The translations under genes and the position numbers were made by a program. This document shows positions 33,868 through 43,203 of a stretch of DNA of 64,000 bases, piece by piece. Within the stretch, counting starts at the first letter, position 1. Every line of letters starts with the position of its first letter. The stretch is from NCBI RefSeq assembly GCF_035610345.1, contig NZ_CP141212.1:1679976-1743975 (forward strand), in the 5' to 3' direction. The notes under the pieces are model-generated. The model did no database searches. It was not told the DNA's origin and saw nothing but the letters and a program-made list of their open reading frames with translations. The DNA comes from Sinorhizobium meliloti. Its GTDB lineage: Bacteria > Pseudomonadota > Alphaproteobacteria > Rhizobiales > Rhizobiaceae.

Positions 33868-36800
33868 TCATCCGGCTCTGGCGAGCGCTGCAAGCTGCGT
33901 CATCACCATCGCGGCGCCGGAAAGGCGTTTCTCCGGTGTTGCGAGGTCGCGCTGGAAGAAGATGCTTTGGTCCGGGCGGATCTTGGCGATTGTTCCCTGT
34001 TTCGCGATGTAGCCCACGAGTGCCGCGGGATTGGGAAATTCCTTGTTGCGGAACTGGACCACGACGCCCTTCGGTCCGGCATCGAGCTTTTCTACATTCG
34101 CCGTGCGGCAGAGCGACTTGACGTAGACGATCTTCAGAAGGTGCTGTACCTCCGTCGGCAGCGGCCCGAAACGGTCGATCAGCTCCGCACCGAAGCCGTC
34201 GATCTCCTTGAGGTCGGTCAGCTCGCCCAGGCGCCGATAAAGGCCGAGGCGAAGATTGAGGTCCGGCACATACTCTTCCGGAATCATCACCGGGGTTCCG
34301 ACCGATATCTGCGGCGACCAGCCGGTATCGTGGATCTCCTCCTCGCCCTTGAGTTCGGCAACCGCCTCCTCGAGCATCTGCTGGTAGAGCTCGAAGCCGA
34401 CCTCCTTGATGTGACCCGATTGTTCCTCGCCGAGCAGGTTGCCCGCTCCGCGGATGTCGAGGTCGTGGCTGGCGAGCTGGAACCCGGCTCCAAGCGTGTC
34501 GAGCGATTGAAGGACCTTCAGGCGTCGTTCCGCCGGCCCGGTCAACGTCTTGTTGACGGGAAGCGTGAAGAGCGCGAAGGCGCGGACCTTGGAGCGCCCC
34601 ACCCGGCCGCGCAGCTGATAGAGCTGGGCAAGGCCGAACATATCGGCACGATGCACGATCAGGGTGTTGGCGGTCGGTACGTCGAGACCGGACTCAACGA
34701 TCGTCGTCGAGAGGAGCACATCGTAGCGCCCTTCGTAAAAGGCGTTCATGATGTCTTCGAGCTCGGTCGCCGGCATTTGCCCGTGTGCCACGGCAACTTT
34801 CAGTTCCGGCACGTCGGATTTCAGGAAATCATGGATTTCCGGAAGATCGCTCACCCGCGGACAGACATAGAAGCTCTGGCCGCCGCGGTAGTGCTCGCGC
34901 ATCAAAGTTTCACGGATCACCAAAGCATCGAAGGGCGAAATGAAGGTGCGCACCGCCATGCGGTCGACCGGCGGCGTCGTGATCAGCGAAAGCTCGCGCA
35001 CTCCGGTGAGGGCAAGCTGCAGCGTCCGCGGAATGGGCGTCGCCGAGAGCGTGAGAACGTGCACATCGCTCTTCAGCTCTTTCAGGCGCTCCTTGTGCTT
35101 GACACCGAAATGCTGCTCCTCATCGATGATGAGCAGGCCCAGATTGGCGAATTTGATCGACGAGCCGAGCAGCGCGTGCGTGCCGACCACGACGTCCGTC
35201 TTGCCATCGGCGACCTCTTTCTTCGTGAGCGCCAGATCCTTCGCGCTGACCAGCCGTGAGGCCTGCTGAATTCGGATCGGCAAGCCGCGGAAACGATCGG
35301 AGAAGGTCTTGTAGTGCTGCCGCGCAAGCAGGGTCGTCGGCACGACCACGGCGACCTGCACGCCGTTCATCGCCGCGATGAAAGCGGCGCGCAGCGCCAC
35401 CTCCGTCTTGCCGAAGCCGACATCGCCGCACACGAGACGGTCCATGGGCCGGCCGCGGCCGAGATCGTCGCGGACGGCATCGATCGAGTTCAATTGGTCC
35501 TCGGTCTCGTCATAGGGGAAGCGGGCGGCGAATTCGTCGTAGACACCGTCCTGTGCCGCAAGGACCGGCGCATGGCGCGTATGTCTTTCGGCAGCAATGC
35601 GGATGAGGCCGCCGGCCATATCGAGCAGCCGCTTTTTGAGCTTGGCCTTGCGCGCCTGCCAGGCGACACCGCCGAGCTTGTCGAGGACCGCATCGGTTCC
35701 TTCCGAGCCATAGCGCGACAGAAGCTCGATGTTTTCCACCGGGAGGAAAAGCTTGGCATCGTCCGCATAAACGAGCTCGAGGCAGTCATGCGGCGCGCCG
35801 GCGGCCTCGATCGTCCTGAGGCCGACGAAGCGCCCGATGCCGTGTTCGGCGTGCACGACATAACTGCCCTCGTCGAGACCGGTCACTTCCGCGATGAAAT
35901 CCGCGCCTCGCTCGCGGCGCTTGGAGCGGCGAACCAGACGGTCGCCGAGAATGTCCTGCTCGCCGATGACGACGAGCTCACCCGTCTCAAATCCCGCTTC
36001 GAGGCTTAGCACCGCGGATGCGGCCTCGCCCGGCTTCAGCGAACCGATATCCGCGAGCGCCTTGACCGGACGGATATTGGCGAGACCATGCTCGGCCAGA
36101 ACCTGAAGCAGCCGGTCGAGCGAGCCTTCGGTCCAGCCGGACACGATGACCTTGGCGCCTTTTGCCCGCTTCTCGGCGATATGCTTTACGGCCTGATCGA
36201 AAACGTTGGTGCGGGTGCCATCGGTATCGGCCTCGCCCGCCGGCTTGGCCCAACGCAGGCCCTGACGCGCTTCGATGTTCACGACCTGGCGCGCTTCGCC
36301 CTCGTGTTCGGTAAAGGGCGAAAGGCGGATCGCATTGCGATCATTCAGGGCTTCGCCGAAGCCTTTCGCAGTGAGATAGAGCATGTCCGGCGGCACGGGC
36401 TTGTAGGGCGTGCTCTGGGTGACCTGAGACTTGCCCGGCGAAGCCGAAGCGAGGCGGGCGTCGTAATAGTCGAGAACGAGCTTCGAGCGCTCTGCCGCGG
36501 CCTCGCGCGCCAGGTGGTCGGTGACGATGCGAAAGCCGTCGAGATAGTCGAAGACCGTTTCGAGCCGATCGTAGAAAAGCGGCAGCCAATGTTCCATGCC
36601 GGCATAGCGCCGTCCCTCCGACACGGCCTGATAAAGCGCGTCGTCGCGCGTCGCCGCCCCGAAGAGAGAAAGATACTGCTTTCGGAAGTGGCTGATCGTC
36701 TCGGGCGTAAGGGATACCTCGCTCATCGGATTGAGGTCGAGGGACCGGACCTGCCCGATCGTGCGCTGGCTTGCGGGGTCGAAGGACCGGATCGCCTCGA

Positions 36801-37377
36801 GCGTGTCGCCGAAGAAGTCGAGGCGCAAAGGCTCGCCGCTGCCGGGTACATAGACATCCAGGATGCCTCCCCGTACGGCGAATTCGCCCATCTCGCGCAC
36901 GGTCGGGACCCGCTCGAAGCCGTTTCGCTCGAGCCGGGCGGCAAGGTCGTCCATGCGGATCTGGTTGCCGGGCCGTGCCGTGAAGGCGAGACTTTCGATC
37001 ACATCCTGCGGTGAGATCCTCTGCAGCGCTGCATTGATGGTGACGAGCACGATCGCCGGATGCGGTTTCCTGCGGTGGGCGATCAACGCGCTCAGCGCGG
37101 CGAGACGGCGCGCCGAGGTGTCGGCGCTCGGCGAGACGCGGTCGTAAGGCAGACAGTCCCAACCGGGCAGCGTCAGGACCGGTATGTCTGGAGCAACGAA
37201 ACCGAGCACCTGTTCGAGGTCGGCGACCTTCTGGCCATCGGAGAGGATATAGGCGACGGGTGCCCCGGCCCGGGCAAGTTCGGCGAGCACGAGCGCCTCG
37301 GCGCCCGTGGGAACCGGGCCGATCGTAATTTCCCGCGTCGCCGCAAGTATCTTCCTAGGGTCGAGGCCAGGTATCAT
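33868..37377 (-). CDS. mfd: transcription-repair coupling factor Mfd
   Basis: 1169-residue translocase that removes RNA polymerase stalled at DNA damage and recruits UvrA. Visible in order are the UvrB-like N-terminal region (LTLPGWDCLPYDRVSPS), the RNA-polymerase interaction domain (GSYVVHAEHGIGRFVGL), the helicase core with Walker A GDVGFGKTEVALRAAF and DEEQHFGVKHKERLK, the RecG-like translocation motif QLRGRVGRSKVRAFALF, and the C-terminal TRCF domain (YVPDLNLRLGLYRRL). The frame is open to 37626, but the true start is the ATG at 37377, 8 bases after sdhE. Confidence 0.96.
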   Translation of the reverse strand: MIPGLDPRKILAATREITIGPVPTGAEALVLAELARAGAPVAYILSDGQKVADLEQVLGFVAPDIPVLTLPGWDCLPYDRVSPSADTSARRLAALSALIAHRRKPHPAIVLVTINAALQRISPQDVIESLAFTARPGNQIRMDDLAARLERNGFERVPTVREMGEFAVRGGILDVYVPGSGEPLRLDFFGDTLEAIRSFDPASQRTIGQVRSLDLNPMSEVSLTPETISHFRKQYLSLFGAATRDDALYQAVSEGRRYAGMEHWLPLFYDRLETVFDYLDGFRIVTDHLAREAAAERSKLVLDYYDARLASASPGKSQVTQSTPYKPVPPDMLYLTAKGFGEALNDRNAIRLSPFTEHEGEARQVVNIEARQGLRWAKPAGEADTDGTRTNVFDQAVKHIAEKRAKGAKVIVSGWTEGSLDRLLQVLAEHGLANIRPVKALADIGSLKPGEAASAVLSLEAGFETGELVVIGEQDILGDRLVRRSKRRERGADFIAEVTGLDEGSYVVHAEHGIGRFVGLRTIEAAGAPHDCLELVYADDAKLFLPVENIELLSRYGSEGTDAVLDKLGGVAWQARKAKLKKRLLDMAGGLIRIAAERHTRHAPVLAAQDGVYDEFAARFPYDETEDQLNSIDAVRDDLGRGRPMDRLVCGDVGFGKTEVALRAAFIAAMNGVQVAVVVPTTLLARQHYKTFSDRFRGLPIRIQQASRLVSAKDLALTKKEVADGKTDVVVGTHALLGSSIKFANLGLLIIDEEQHFGVKHKERLKELKSDVHVLTLSATPIPRTLQLALTGVRELSLITTPPVDRMAVRTFISPFDALVIRETLMREHYRGGQSFYVCPRVSDLPEIHDFLKSDVPELKVAVAHGQMPATELEDIMNAFYEGRYDVLLSTTIVESGLDVPTANTLIVHRADMFGLAQLYQLRGRVGRSKVRAFALFTLPVNKTLTGPAERRLKVLQSLDTLGAGFQLASHDLDIRGAGNLLGEEQSGHIKEVGFELYQQMLEEAVAELKGEEEIHDTGWSPQISVGTPVMIPEEYVPDLNLRLGLYRRLGELTDLKEIDGFGAELIDRFGPLPTEVQHLLKIVYVKSLCRTANVEKLDAGPKGVVVQFRNKEFPNPAALVGYIAKQGTIAKIRPDQSIFFQRDLATPEKRLSGAAMVMTQLAALARAG

Positions 37378-37385
37378 CGTTATGT

Positions 37386-37691
37386 CTACTTCGTTTCGTG
37401 GCGAACCGGGTCGAAATCCGGGCGATAGGCAGCGATCCGGAAGAAGAGTTCCGTCGCATAACGCTCGGGCAGCGGTTTTTCTCCGGTGATCCAGCGGACG
37501 AGGTCGTTGTCCTCCTCCCCCATGATTGCTTCGAGTTCGTCGAGCTCCGCTTCGGACAAGGTGGCGAGCTCCGCCTCGGCGAACTGGCCGAGGATCAGGT
37601 CCATCTCGCGAATGCCGCGGTGCCACGCACGGAAAAGAATCCTGCGCCGACGCGGGTCGAGATCGGCGCTCGTGCGCGAAATGCCGGTCAT
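37386..37691 (-). CDS. sdhE: succinate dehydrogenase assembly factor SdhE
   Basis: 101-residue SdhE/Sdh5 (DUF339) protein that promotes covalent flavinylation of succinate dehydrogenase. The motif RRRRILFRAWHRGIREMDLILG contains the family's conserved RGxxE-type segment, here RGIRE, and the C-terminal DLVRWITGEKPLP is typical. It is upstream of mfd with an 8-base gap, a conserved rhizobial order, and diverges from recG. Confidence 0.92.
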   Translation of the reverse strand: MTGISRTSADLDPRRRRILFRAWHRGIREMDLILGQFAEAELATLSEAELDELEAIMGEEDNDLVRWITGEKPLPERYATELFFRIAAYRPDFDPVRHETK

Positions 37692-37808
37692 GGGATGTCC
37701 TTCCTGCCCTCCGCCGCTCCGGCGGATCGAGATCATGGGCTCTATAAACGCTGGAAAGCGGGTTGTCAGCCTTGCCAAAGGCGGAATTATCGTCGCAATT
37801 TCATTGCT

Positions 37809-39914
37809 ATGCGCCCTGCCCTGCTCGATCCGCTGTTTTCGCCCCTCGACACCTTGCCCGGCATCGGCCCGAAGACCGGCGAACTTTACGCGCGCCTGCT
37901 CGGGCGCGAGACGGTCGAAGACTGCCGCGTGGTCGATCTTGTGTTCCATATCCCTCATTCGCTGATCGATCGTCGCCGCCAGCCCGGAATCGCTTATGCC
38001 CCCGATGGGTCGATCGTCACCATCACCGGACGTGTCGACCGGCACCAACCGGCTCCCGGCGGCAGATCGAACGCGCCCTATCGCGTCTTTCTCCACGACG
38101 AGACCGGCGAACTGGCGCTCACCTTCTTTCGCGTCAGGGGGAACTGGCTCGAGAAGGCCCTGCCCATCGATGAGACGGTGATCGTCAGCGGCAAGGTGGA
38201 CTGGTTCAACGGGCGGGCTTCCATGGTCCACCCGGACTACATGGTCCGTGCGGCCGAATCGGAGAACATGCCGCTCGTCGAGCCTGTCTACGGGCTGACG
38301 GCGGGCCTGACCTCGCGGCCCCTTCGTAAGTCGATCGAGGCGGCAGTGGCACGCGTCCCGGACCTGCCGGAATGGCTGGATGAGGCACTTCTGCGCCAAC
38401 AGGGCTTCAAGAGCGCCAAAGAAAGCTTCCAGCGCCTGCATGAACCGCGGGACGAAACCGATGTCGACGCACAGGCGCCCGCGCGCCGCCGAATCGCCTA
38501 TGATGAGTTCCTGGCGGGGCAGCTTTCGCTCTCGCTGGTTCGCCAGCGATTGCGCAAAGTCGCCGGTACACCGATTCATCCGACCGGCCGGTTGAGCGGT
38601 CCGGTAATCGCCGCCCTGCCCTTCTCCTTGACGAACAGCCAGTCGGCGGCCGTCGACGAGATCCTTGCCGACATGTCCGGAGCCGACCGCATGCTGCGGC
38701 TGCTGCAGGGGGACGTCGGCTCCGGCAAGACGGCCGTGGCCTTGATGGCGATGCTGGCGGCGGTGGAATCCGGCGGCCAGGCCGTGCTGATGGCGCCGAC
38801 GGAAATTCTCGCGCGGCAGCACCACGCCACGCTTTCGCGGATGGCCGCGCCGGCGGGCATCACAATCGATATCCTCACCGGCAGGACGAAGGGCAAGGAA
38901 CGGGACGCGATACTGGAACGCATTGCCTCCGGCGAGACGCAGATGGTCATCGGCACGCACGCACTCTTCCAGGACGCCGTGATCTATCGCCAACTCGTCC
39001 TCGCCGTGGTCGACGAGCAGCATCGTTTCGGCGTGCATCAGAGGCTGCGGCTGACGGCCAAGGGTATCTCTCCGCACATGCTGGTGATGACCGCGACGCC
39101 AATTCCGAGAACACTCGTGCTCGCCGCCTTCGGCGACATGGATGTATCGAAGCTCACAGAGAAGCCGGCAGGGCGCAAGCCGATCCAGACCGTCACGATA
39201 CCGAACGAACGTACGGAGGAGATCGTGGAAAGGCTCGACGTAGCGCTCCGGCAGGGCAAGAAGGCCTATTGGATCTGCCCGCTTGTCGAGGAGTCCGAGG
39301 AGACGGACGCCATGTCCGCCGATGAGCGCTACCAGAGCCTTGCTCGACGGTTCGGCAAGGATGTCGGCCTGGTGCACGGGCGCATGGCAGGGCCGGACAA
39401 GGACGCCGTCATGCTCGCCTTCAAGAACGGTGAAATCCGTTTGCTCGTGGCCACGACGGTCGTCGAGGTGGGCGTGGACGTGCCGGATGCCACTATCATG
39501 GTCATCGAGCACGCCGAACGCTTCGGCCTTGCGCAGCTGCACCAGTTACGCGGCCGCGTAGGGCGCGGCGACGAAGCTTCGACCTGCATCCTTTTGTACA
39601 AGAGCCCGCTCAGCGAAGCAGGGCGCGCGCGTCTTTCGGTCCTGCGTGAAAGCGAAGACGGCTTCCTGATCGCCGAGGAGGACCTGAAGCTGCGCGGCGA
39701 AGGCGAGCTTCTCGGCACGCGGCAGTCCGGTACGCCGGGTTTCCTGATCGCAAGCCTCGAGTCGCATGCCGACCTCCTGGAGATGGCGCGCAAGGATGCC
39801 GCCTATGTCATAGACAGGGATCCGGAACTGACGTCGGAACGCGGTCAGGCGCTCAGGACGCTGCTCTATCTCTTCCGGCGCGACGAGGCGATCCGGTTCC
39901 TGCGGGCCGGCTGA
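37809..39914 (+). CDS. recG: ATP-dependent DNA helicase RecG
   Basis: 701-residue branch-migration helicase that remodels stalled forks and Holliday junctions. It has a wedge/OB domain in the N-terminal third (DTLPGIGPKTGELYARLLGRE), then the helicase core with Walker A GDVGSGKTAVALMAM, VDEQHRFGVHQR, TATPIPRTL and the C-terminal QLRGRVGRG motif. The frame is open from 37398, but the ATG at 37809 gives the family length. Confidence 0.96.
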   Translation: MRPALLDPLFSPLDTLPGIGPKTGELYARLLGRETVEDCRVVDLVFHIPHSLIDRRRQPGIAYAPDGSIVTITGRVDRHQPAPGGRSNAPYRVFLHDETGELALTFFRVRGNWLEKALPIDETVIVSGKVDWFNGRASMVHPDYMVRAAESENMPLVEPVYGLTAGLTSRPLRKSIEAAVARVPDLPEWLDEALLRQQGFKSAKESFQRLHEPRDETDVDAQAPARRRIAYDEFLAGQLSLSLVRQRLRKVAGTPIHPTGRLSGPVIAALPFSLTNSQSAAVDEILADMSGADRMLRLLQGDVGSGKTAVALMAMLAAVESGGQAVLMAPTEILARQHHATLSRMAAPAGITIDILTGRTKGKERDAILERIASGETQMVIGTHALFQDAVIYRQLVLAVVDEQHRFGVHQRLRLTAKGISPHMLVMTATPIPRTLVLAAFGDMDVSKLTEKPAGRKPIQTVTIPNERTEEIVERLDVALRQGKKAYWICPLVEESEETDAMSADERYQSLARRFGKDVGLVHGRMAGPDKDAVMLAFKNGEIRLLVATTVVEVGVDVPDATIMVIEHAERFGLAQLHQLRGRVGRGDEASTCILLYKSPLSEAGRARLSVLRESEDGFLIAEEDLKLRGEGELLGTRQSGTPGFLIASLESHADLLEMARKDAAYVIDRDPELTSERGQALRTLLYLFRRDEAIRFLRAG

Positions 39915-39929
39915 TTATCTCCCGGAACC

Positions 39930-40622
39930 TCATACGCTCTCCTGCTGTTTGATCGCACGCGGGGGCGCATTGGCCAGCGGGTTGTAATCCGGCGCGACGA
40001 GGCCTCCGGAGATCAGCAGTTTCGCAGCATCCTCGGCGCTCATCTGCAGAGGAATGATCTTGTCGCGCGGCACGAAGAGCAGGAAGCCGGCGGTGGGGAT
40101 CGGCGTCGGAGGCAGGAAGACCGTCACCATGTCCATGCCGCGCTCGTCGAACCTGGCGGCGATCTCGCCCTTCACATCGGTGGCGATGAAGACCAGCGAC
40201 CACAGCCCGGGGCTTGGATATTCGATCAGCCCCGCCCTCTTGAACGAGGACGACTGGTCCTGCAGCACGGTCTGGAAGATCTGCTTCAGCGACTTGTAGA
40301 TGGAGCGGACGAGCGGCGTCCGGTTGAGGAGCGACTCGCCGAAGTTGATGATCGAACGTCCGACGAGGTTTGCGGTCAGGAAACCGACCAGGGTGATGAC
40401 TACTACGGCGACGAGCAGCCCGAAACCCGGGATCGCGATCGGCAGATAATTATCGGGGTTATAAAAACTCGGCAGATACGGTTTCACCCATCCGTCGGCC
40501 CACTCGATAAAGGAGCGGACCAGCCACACCGTGATCGCCAGCGGCGCGCAGATGATAAGCCCGGTGAGAAAGTAGTTGCGCAGCCGGGCCGCGATGATGC
40601 CGCTTTTGGAACTTTCCGTCAT
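39930..40622 (-). CDS. DUF502 family inner-membrane protein
   Basis: 230-residue protein with two strong transmembrane segments: FLTGLIICAPLAITVWLV near residue 20, and IPGFGLLVAVVVITLVGFL near 70. The cytoplasmic or periplasmic domain that follows has RTPLVRSIYKSLKQI and PTPIPTAGFLLFVPRDKI, the DUF502 signatures. Function unknown. It lies downstream of glmS and the acetyltransferase and probably belongs to their transcript. Confidence 0.88.
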   Translation of the reverse strand: MTESSKSGIIAARLRNYFLTGLIICAPLAITVWLVRSFIEWADGWVKPYLPSFYNPDNYLPIAIPGFGLLVAVVVITLVGFLTANLVGRSIINFGESLLNRTPLVRSIYKSLKQIFQTVLQDQSSSFKRAGLIEYPSPGLWSLVFIATDVKGEIAARFDERGMDMVTVFLPPTPIPTAGFLLFVPRDKIIPLQMSAEDAAKLLISGGLVAPDYNPLANAPPRAIKQQESV

Positions 40623-40640
40623 GCCGTTGCCATCGATCCG

Positions 40641-41138
40641 TCAGTCCGCTCCGAAGGCGGGATGATAAGTGACGGTGCCGGAAACCAGCCCTCCCGACAA
40701 GGGTAAAGCCATGAAATATTGCGGCGCACAACCCGGAAAAACAAGAGCAGGCTCGTTGCGGAACCCGAATCTCTCATAGAAGGCCGGATTGCCCGCGAGG
40801 ACGCAGCCTGAAGCCCCCGCTTTGCGCAGCATGTCGAGCCCGCGGCGCACAAGTGCGCTCCCCGTGCCGCGTCCTTGCCGATCCGGTCGCACCGACACTG
40901 GGCCGAGCCCGTACCAGCCGACCGCGAACGGGGTGATCGTGACAGGCGAAAATGCGATGTGACCGATCACCTCGCCCTCTTCCTCGGCAACGAGGGAAAG
41001 CGTCATGGCGTCCTCGGAGCGCAGTCGGTCGATGATCCGGGCCTCCGTCTGGTCGCTATAGGGCTGCCCGGCGAAAGCCGCCTCGGTAATCTGCCGGATC
41101 GTCTCGGCATCGCCCGCGGTTTCCGGTCGGATGATCAT
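40641..41138 (-). CDS. GNAT-family N-acetyltransferase
   Basis: 165-residue predicted acetyltransferase. The acetyl-CoA motif is VRPDRQGRGTGSALVRRGL (Q/RxxGxG/A), and the C-terminus has ASGCVLAGNPAFYERFGFR, as in the YhbS-like subgroup. The ATG overlaps the glmS stop (ATGA), so translation is probably coupled. Acceptor unknown; amino-sugar metabolism is suggested only by its neighbours. Confidence 0.85.
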   Translation of the reverse strand: MIIRPETAGDAETIRQITEAAFAGQPYSDQTEARIIDRLRSEDAMTLSLVAEEEGEVIGHIAFSPVTITPFAVGWYGLGPVSVRPDRQGRGTGSALVRRGLDMLRKAGASGCVLAGNPAFYERFGFRNEPALVFPGCAPQYFMALPLSGGLVSGTVTYHPAFGAD

Positions 41139-42961
41139 TCGACCGTCACCGATTTGGCGAGGTTGCGCGGCTGGTCCACGTCGGTCCCCATGAAAACGGC
41201 CGTATGGTAGGCGAGAAGCTGGACCGGCAATGAGAAGATCATCGGCGCGATGATCTCGTCGACTTCCGGCAGCACGATCGTGTGCATCGTATCGAGCTTC
41301 GACGCGGCCGCACCTTTCTCATCGGTTATCAGGATGATGCGGCCACCGCGCGCGGCCACCTCCTGCATGTTCGATACCGTCTTGTCGTAGAAGCGGTCAT
41401 GCGGCGCGATGACGATGACGGGCATGTTTTCGTCGATCAAGGCGATCGGTCCGTGCTTCAGCTCGCCCGCGGCGTAACCTTCGGCGTGGATATACGAAAT
41501 CTCCTTGAGCTTCAGCGCCCCTTCCATTGCCAGCGGGAAGCTGGTGCCGCGGCCGAGATAGAGCACGTCGTGGCATTTGGACAGTTCGCGCGACAGACTC
41601 TCGATCTTCGGCTGGATGCTGTTCAGCACCTGACCCATGATGCGCGGCATTTCGGCAAGGCTCTTTACGAGCGCTTGCTCCTCTTCGTCGCTGATCGTCC
41701 CGCGGGCCTTGCCCGCGCCGACGGCGAGTGCGGCCAGAACCGCAAGCTGGCAGGTGAAGGCCTTCGTCGAGGCGACGCCGATCTCAGGGCCCGCAAGGAT
41801 CGGAAAGACGGCGTCGGATTCCCGCGCGATGCTCGACTCGCGGGCATTGACGACCGCGCCGATCTTGAGGCCGTGCTCCTTGCAATATCTCAGGGACGCC
41901 AGAGTGTCGGCGGTCTCGCCCGACTGCGAGATGAAAAGAGCCGCCGACTGCGGCGACAGCGGTATCTCGCGGTAGCGGAATTCGGATGCGACGTCGATTT
42001 CGACTGGCAGGCGGGCATAGCGCTCAAACCAGTATTTGCCGATCAGGCCGGCGAGATAAGCGGTGCCGCAGGCAGAGATCGCCAGGCTCGGGATCTTGCC
42101 GAAATCGATGGCGTCGGAAATCGGAACGACACGATTCTCTATGAAATTGACATAGTGCCCGAGAGCATGGGCGATGACCTCCGGCTGCTCATAGATCTCC
42201 TTCTCCATGAAATGGCGATGGTTGCCCTTGTCCACCAGAAAGGCAGCAGCCGTCGAAATCTGGCGCGGACGCTCGACGACATTGCCGTCGAAATCGAAGA
42301 TATGGACGCCGGTCTTGCCGATGACGGCCCAGTCACCATCGATGAGATAGGTGATTTCATTGGTGAAGGGCGCAAGCGCGATCGCGTCCGAACCCAGGAA
42401 CATCTCGCCGTTGCCGTGGCCGATCGCCAGCGGCGGTCCGTTGCGCGCCGCCATGATGGTCGACCGATCGTCTTCGAAAAGGACGGCCAGTGCGTAGGCG
42501 CCCTTGACGCGCTTCAGCATGGCATGCATCGCCTCGCGCCGCCCAAGGCCGTCCCGGCGAAACTTTGCCAGAAGATGCGCGACGACCTCGGTGTCCGTCT
42601 CCGTCTGGAATTCGGCGCCTGCTGCTGCAAGCTCGTCCTTGAGCTCGGCGAAATTCTCGATGATGCCGTTGTGAACCACGGCGACGCCTTCGGTGAAATG
42701 CGGGTGGGCGTTGCGTTCCGTGGGTGCTCCATGGGTTGCCCAGCGCGTGTGGGCGATGCCGATGGTGCCGGCCAGAGGCTCCTCTCTCAATCTGCTCTCG
42801 AGGTTGACCAGCTTGCCCTCGGCCCGCCGGCGCTGCAGCTTTCCCCCGTCGATCGTCGCGACGCCGGCCGAATCATAGCCGCGATACTCCAGGCGCTTCA
42901 ATGCTTCGACCAGCCGCTCCGATACCGGCTGATTCCCGACGATGCCAACAATCCCGCACAT
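41135..42961 (-). CDS. glmS: glutamine-fructose-6-phosphate aminotransferase (isomerising)
   Basis: 608-residue enzyme producing glucosamine-6-phosphate, the committed step to UDP-GlcNAc for peptidoglycan and LPS. Cys2 of MCGIVGIVGN is the glutaminase nucleophile after Met removal. Further landmarks are the HTRWATHGAP segment, two SIS domains (SACGTAYLAGLIGKYWFER; SQSGETADTLASL), EISYIHAEGYAAGELKHGP, and the C-terminal DQPRNLAKSVTVE. The glutaminase and isomerase halves look intact. It follows glmU on the same strand. Confidence 0.97.
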   Translation of the reverse strand: MCGIVGIVGNQPVSERLVEALKRLEYRGYDSAGVATIDGGKLQRRRAEGKLVNLESRLREEPLAGTIGIAHTRWATHGAPTERNAHPHFTEGVAVVHNGIIENFAELKDELAAAGAEFQTETDTEVVAHLLAKFRRDGLGRREAMHAMLKRVKGAYALAVLFEDDRSTIMAARNGPPLAIGHGNGEMFLGSDAIALAPFTNEITYLIDGDWAVIGKTGVHIFDFDGNVVERPRQISTAAAFLVDKGNHRHFMEKEIYEQPEVIAHALGHYVNFIENRVVPISDAIDFGKIPSLAISACGTAYLAGLIGKYWFERYARLPVEIDVASEFRYREIPLSPQSAALFISQSGETADTLASLRYCKEHGLKIGAVVNARESSIARESDAVFPILAGPEIGVASTKAFTCQLAVLAALAVGAGKARGTISDEEEQALVKSLAEMPRIMGQVLNSIQPKIESLSRELSKCHDVLYLGRGTSFPLAMEGALKLKEISYIHAEGYAAGELKHGPIALIDENMPVIVIAPHDRFYDKTVSNMQEVAARGGRIILITDEKGAAASKLDTMHTIVLPEVDEIIAPMIFSLPVQLLAYHTAVFMGTDVDQPRNLAKSVTVE

Positions 42962-43024
42962 ATCCCTCTCCGCGTCTCTTCACGCCCTGCGGCGTATCAG
43001 CTCAAAAGTAACGACCACTGCATG

Positions 43025-43130
43025 TTTCCTCGAGTCGCACCGGCTCAAGGACAGGAATATGCAGCAGCTCTAAATGCCGTAGCGACCATTGCGCGTCTGA
43101 CAAACGCGCGGCGCCGCAGGTGCCCGTTCA
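43025..43130. repeat. decayed copy of a dispersed intergenic mosaic element
   Basis: The segment between glmU and glmS contains ATATGCAGCAGCTCTAAATG and GCGCGTCTGACAAACGCGCG, close in wording to elements at 54.4 kb and 61.1 kb and to the palindromic mosaic elements common in Sinorhizobium. It has no coding capacity. Confidence 0.5.
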
Positions 43131-43203
43131 AAGCCTTGGTAGCGAAATTGCGTCGCGACGCAATCCGTTTTGATTTCACTTTCAGTTTCAATATTTAATG
43201 CGT

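Noticed and set aside
37386..39542. Very long minus-strand frame running from sdhE back through recG
   Set aside because: Only the last 101 codons (sdhE) look like a protein; the rest is antisense to recG.
42962..43203. Possible glmS ribozyme or riboswitch before glmS
   Set aside because: The ribozyme is typical of Gram-positives, and the region shows a decayed intergenic mosaic element and not the ribozyme core.
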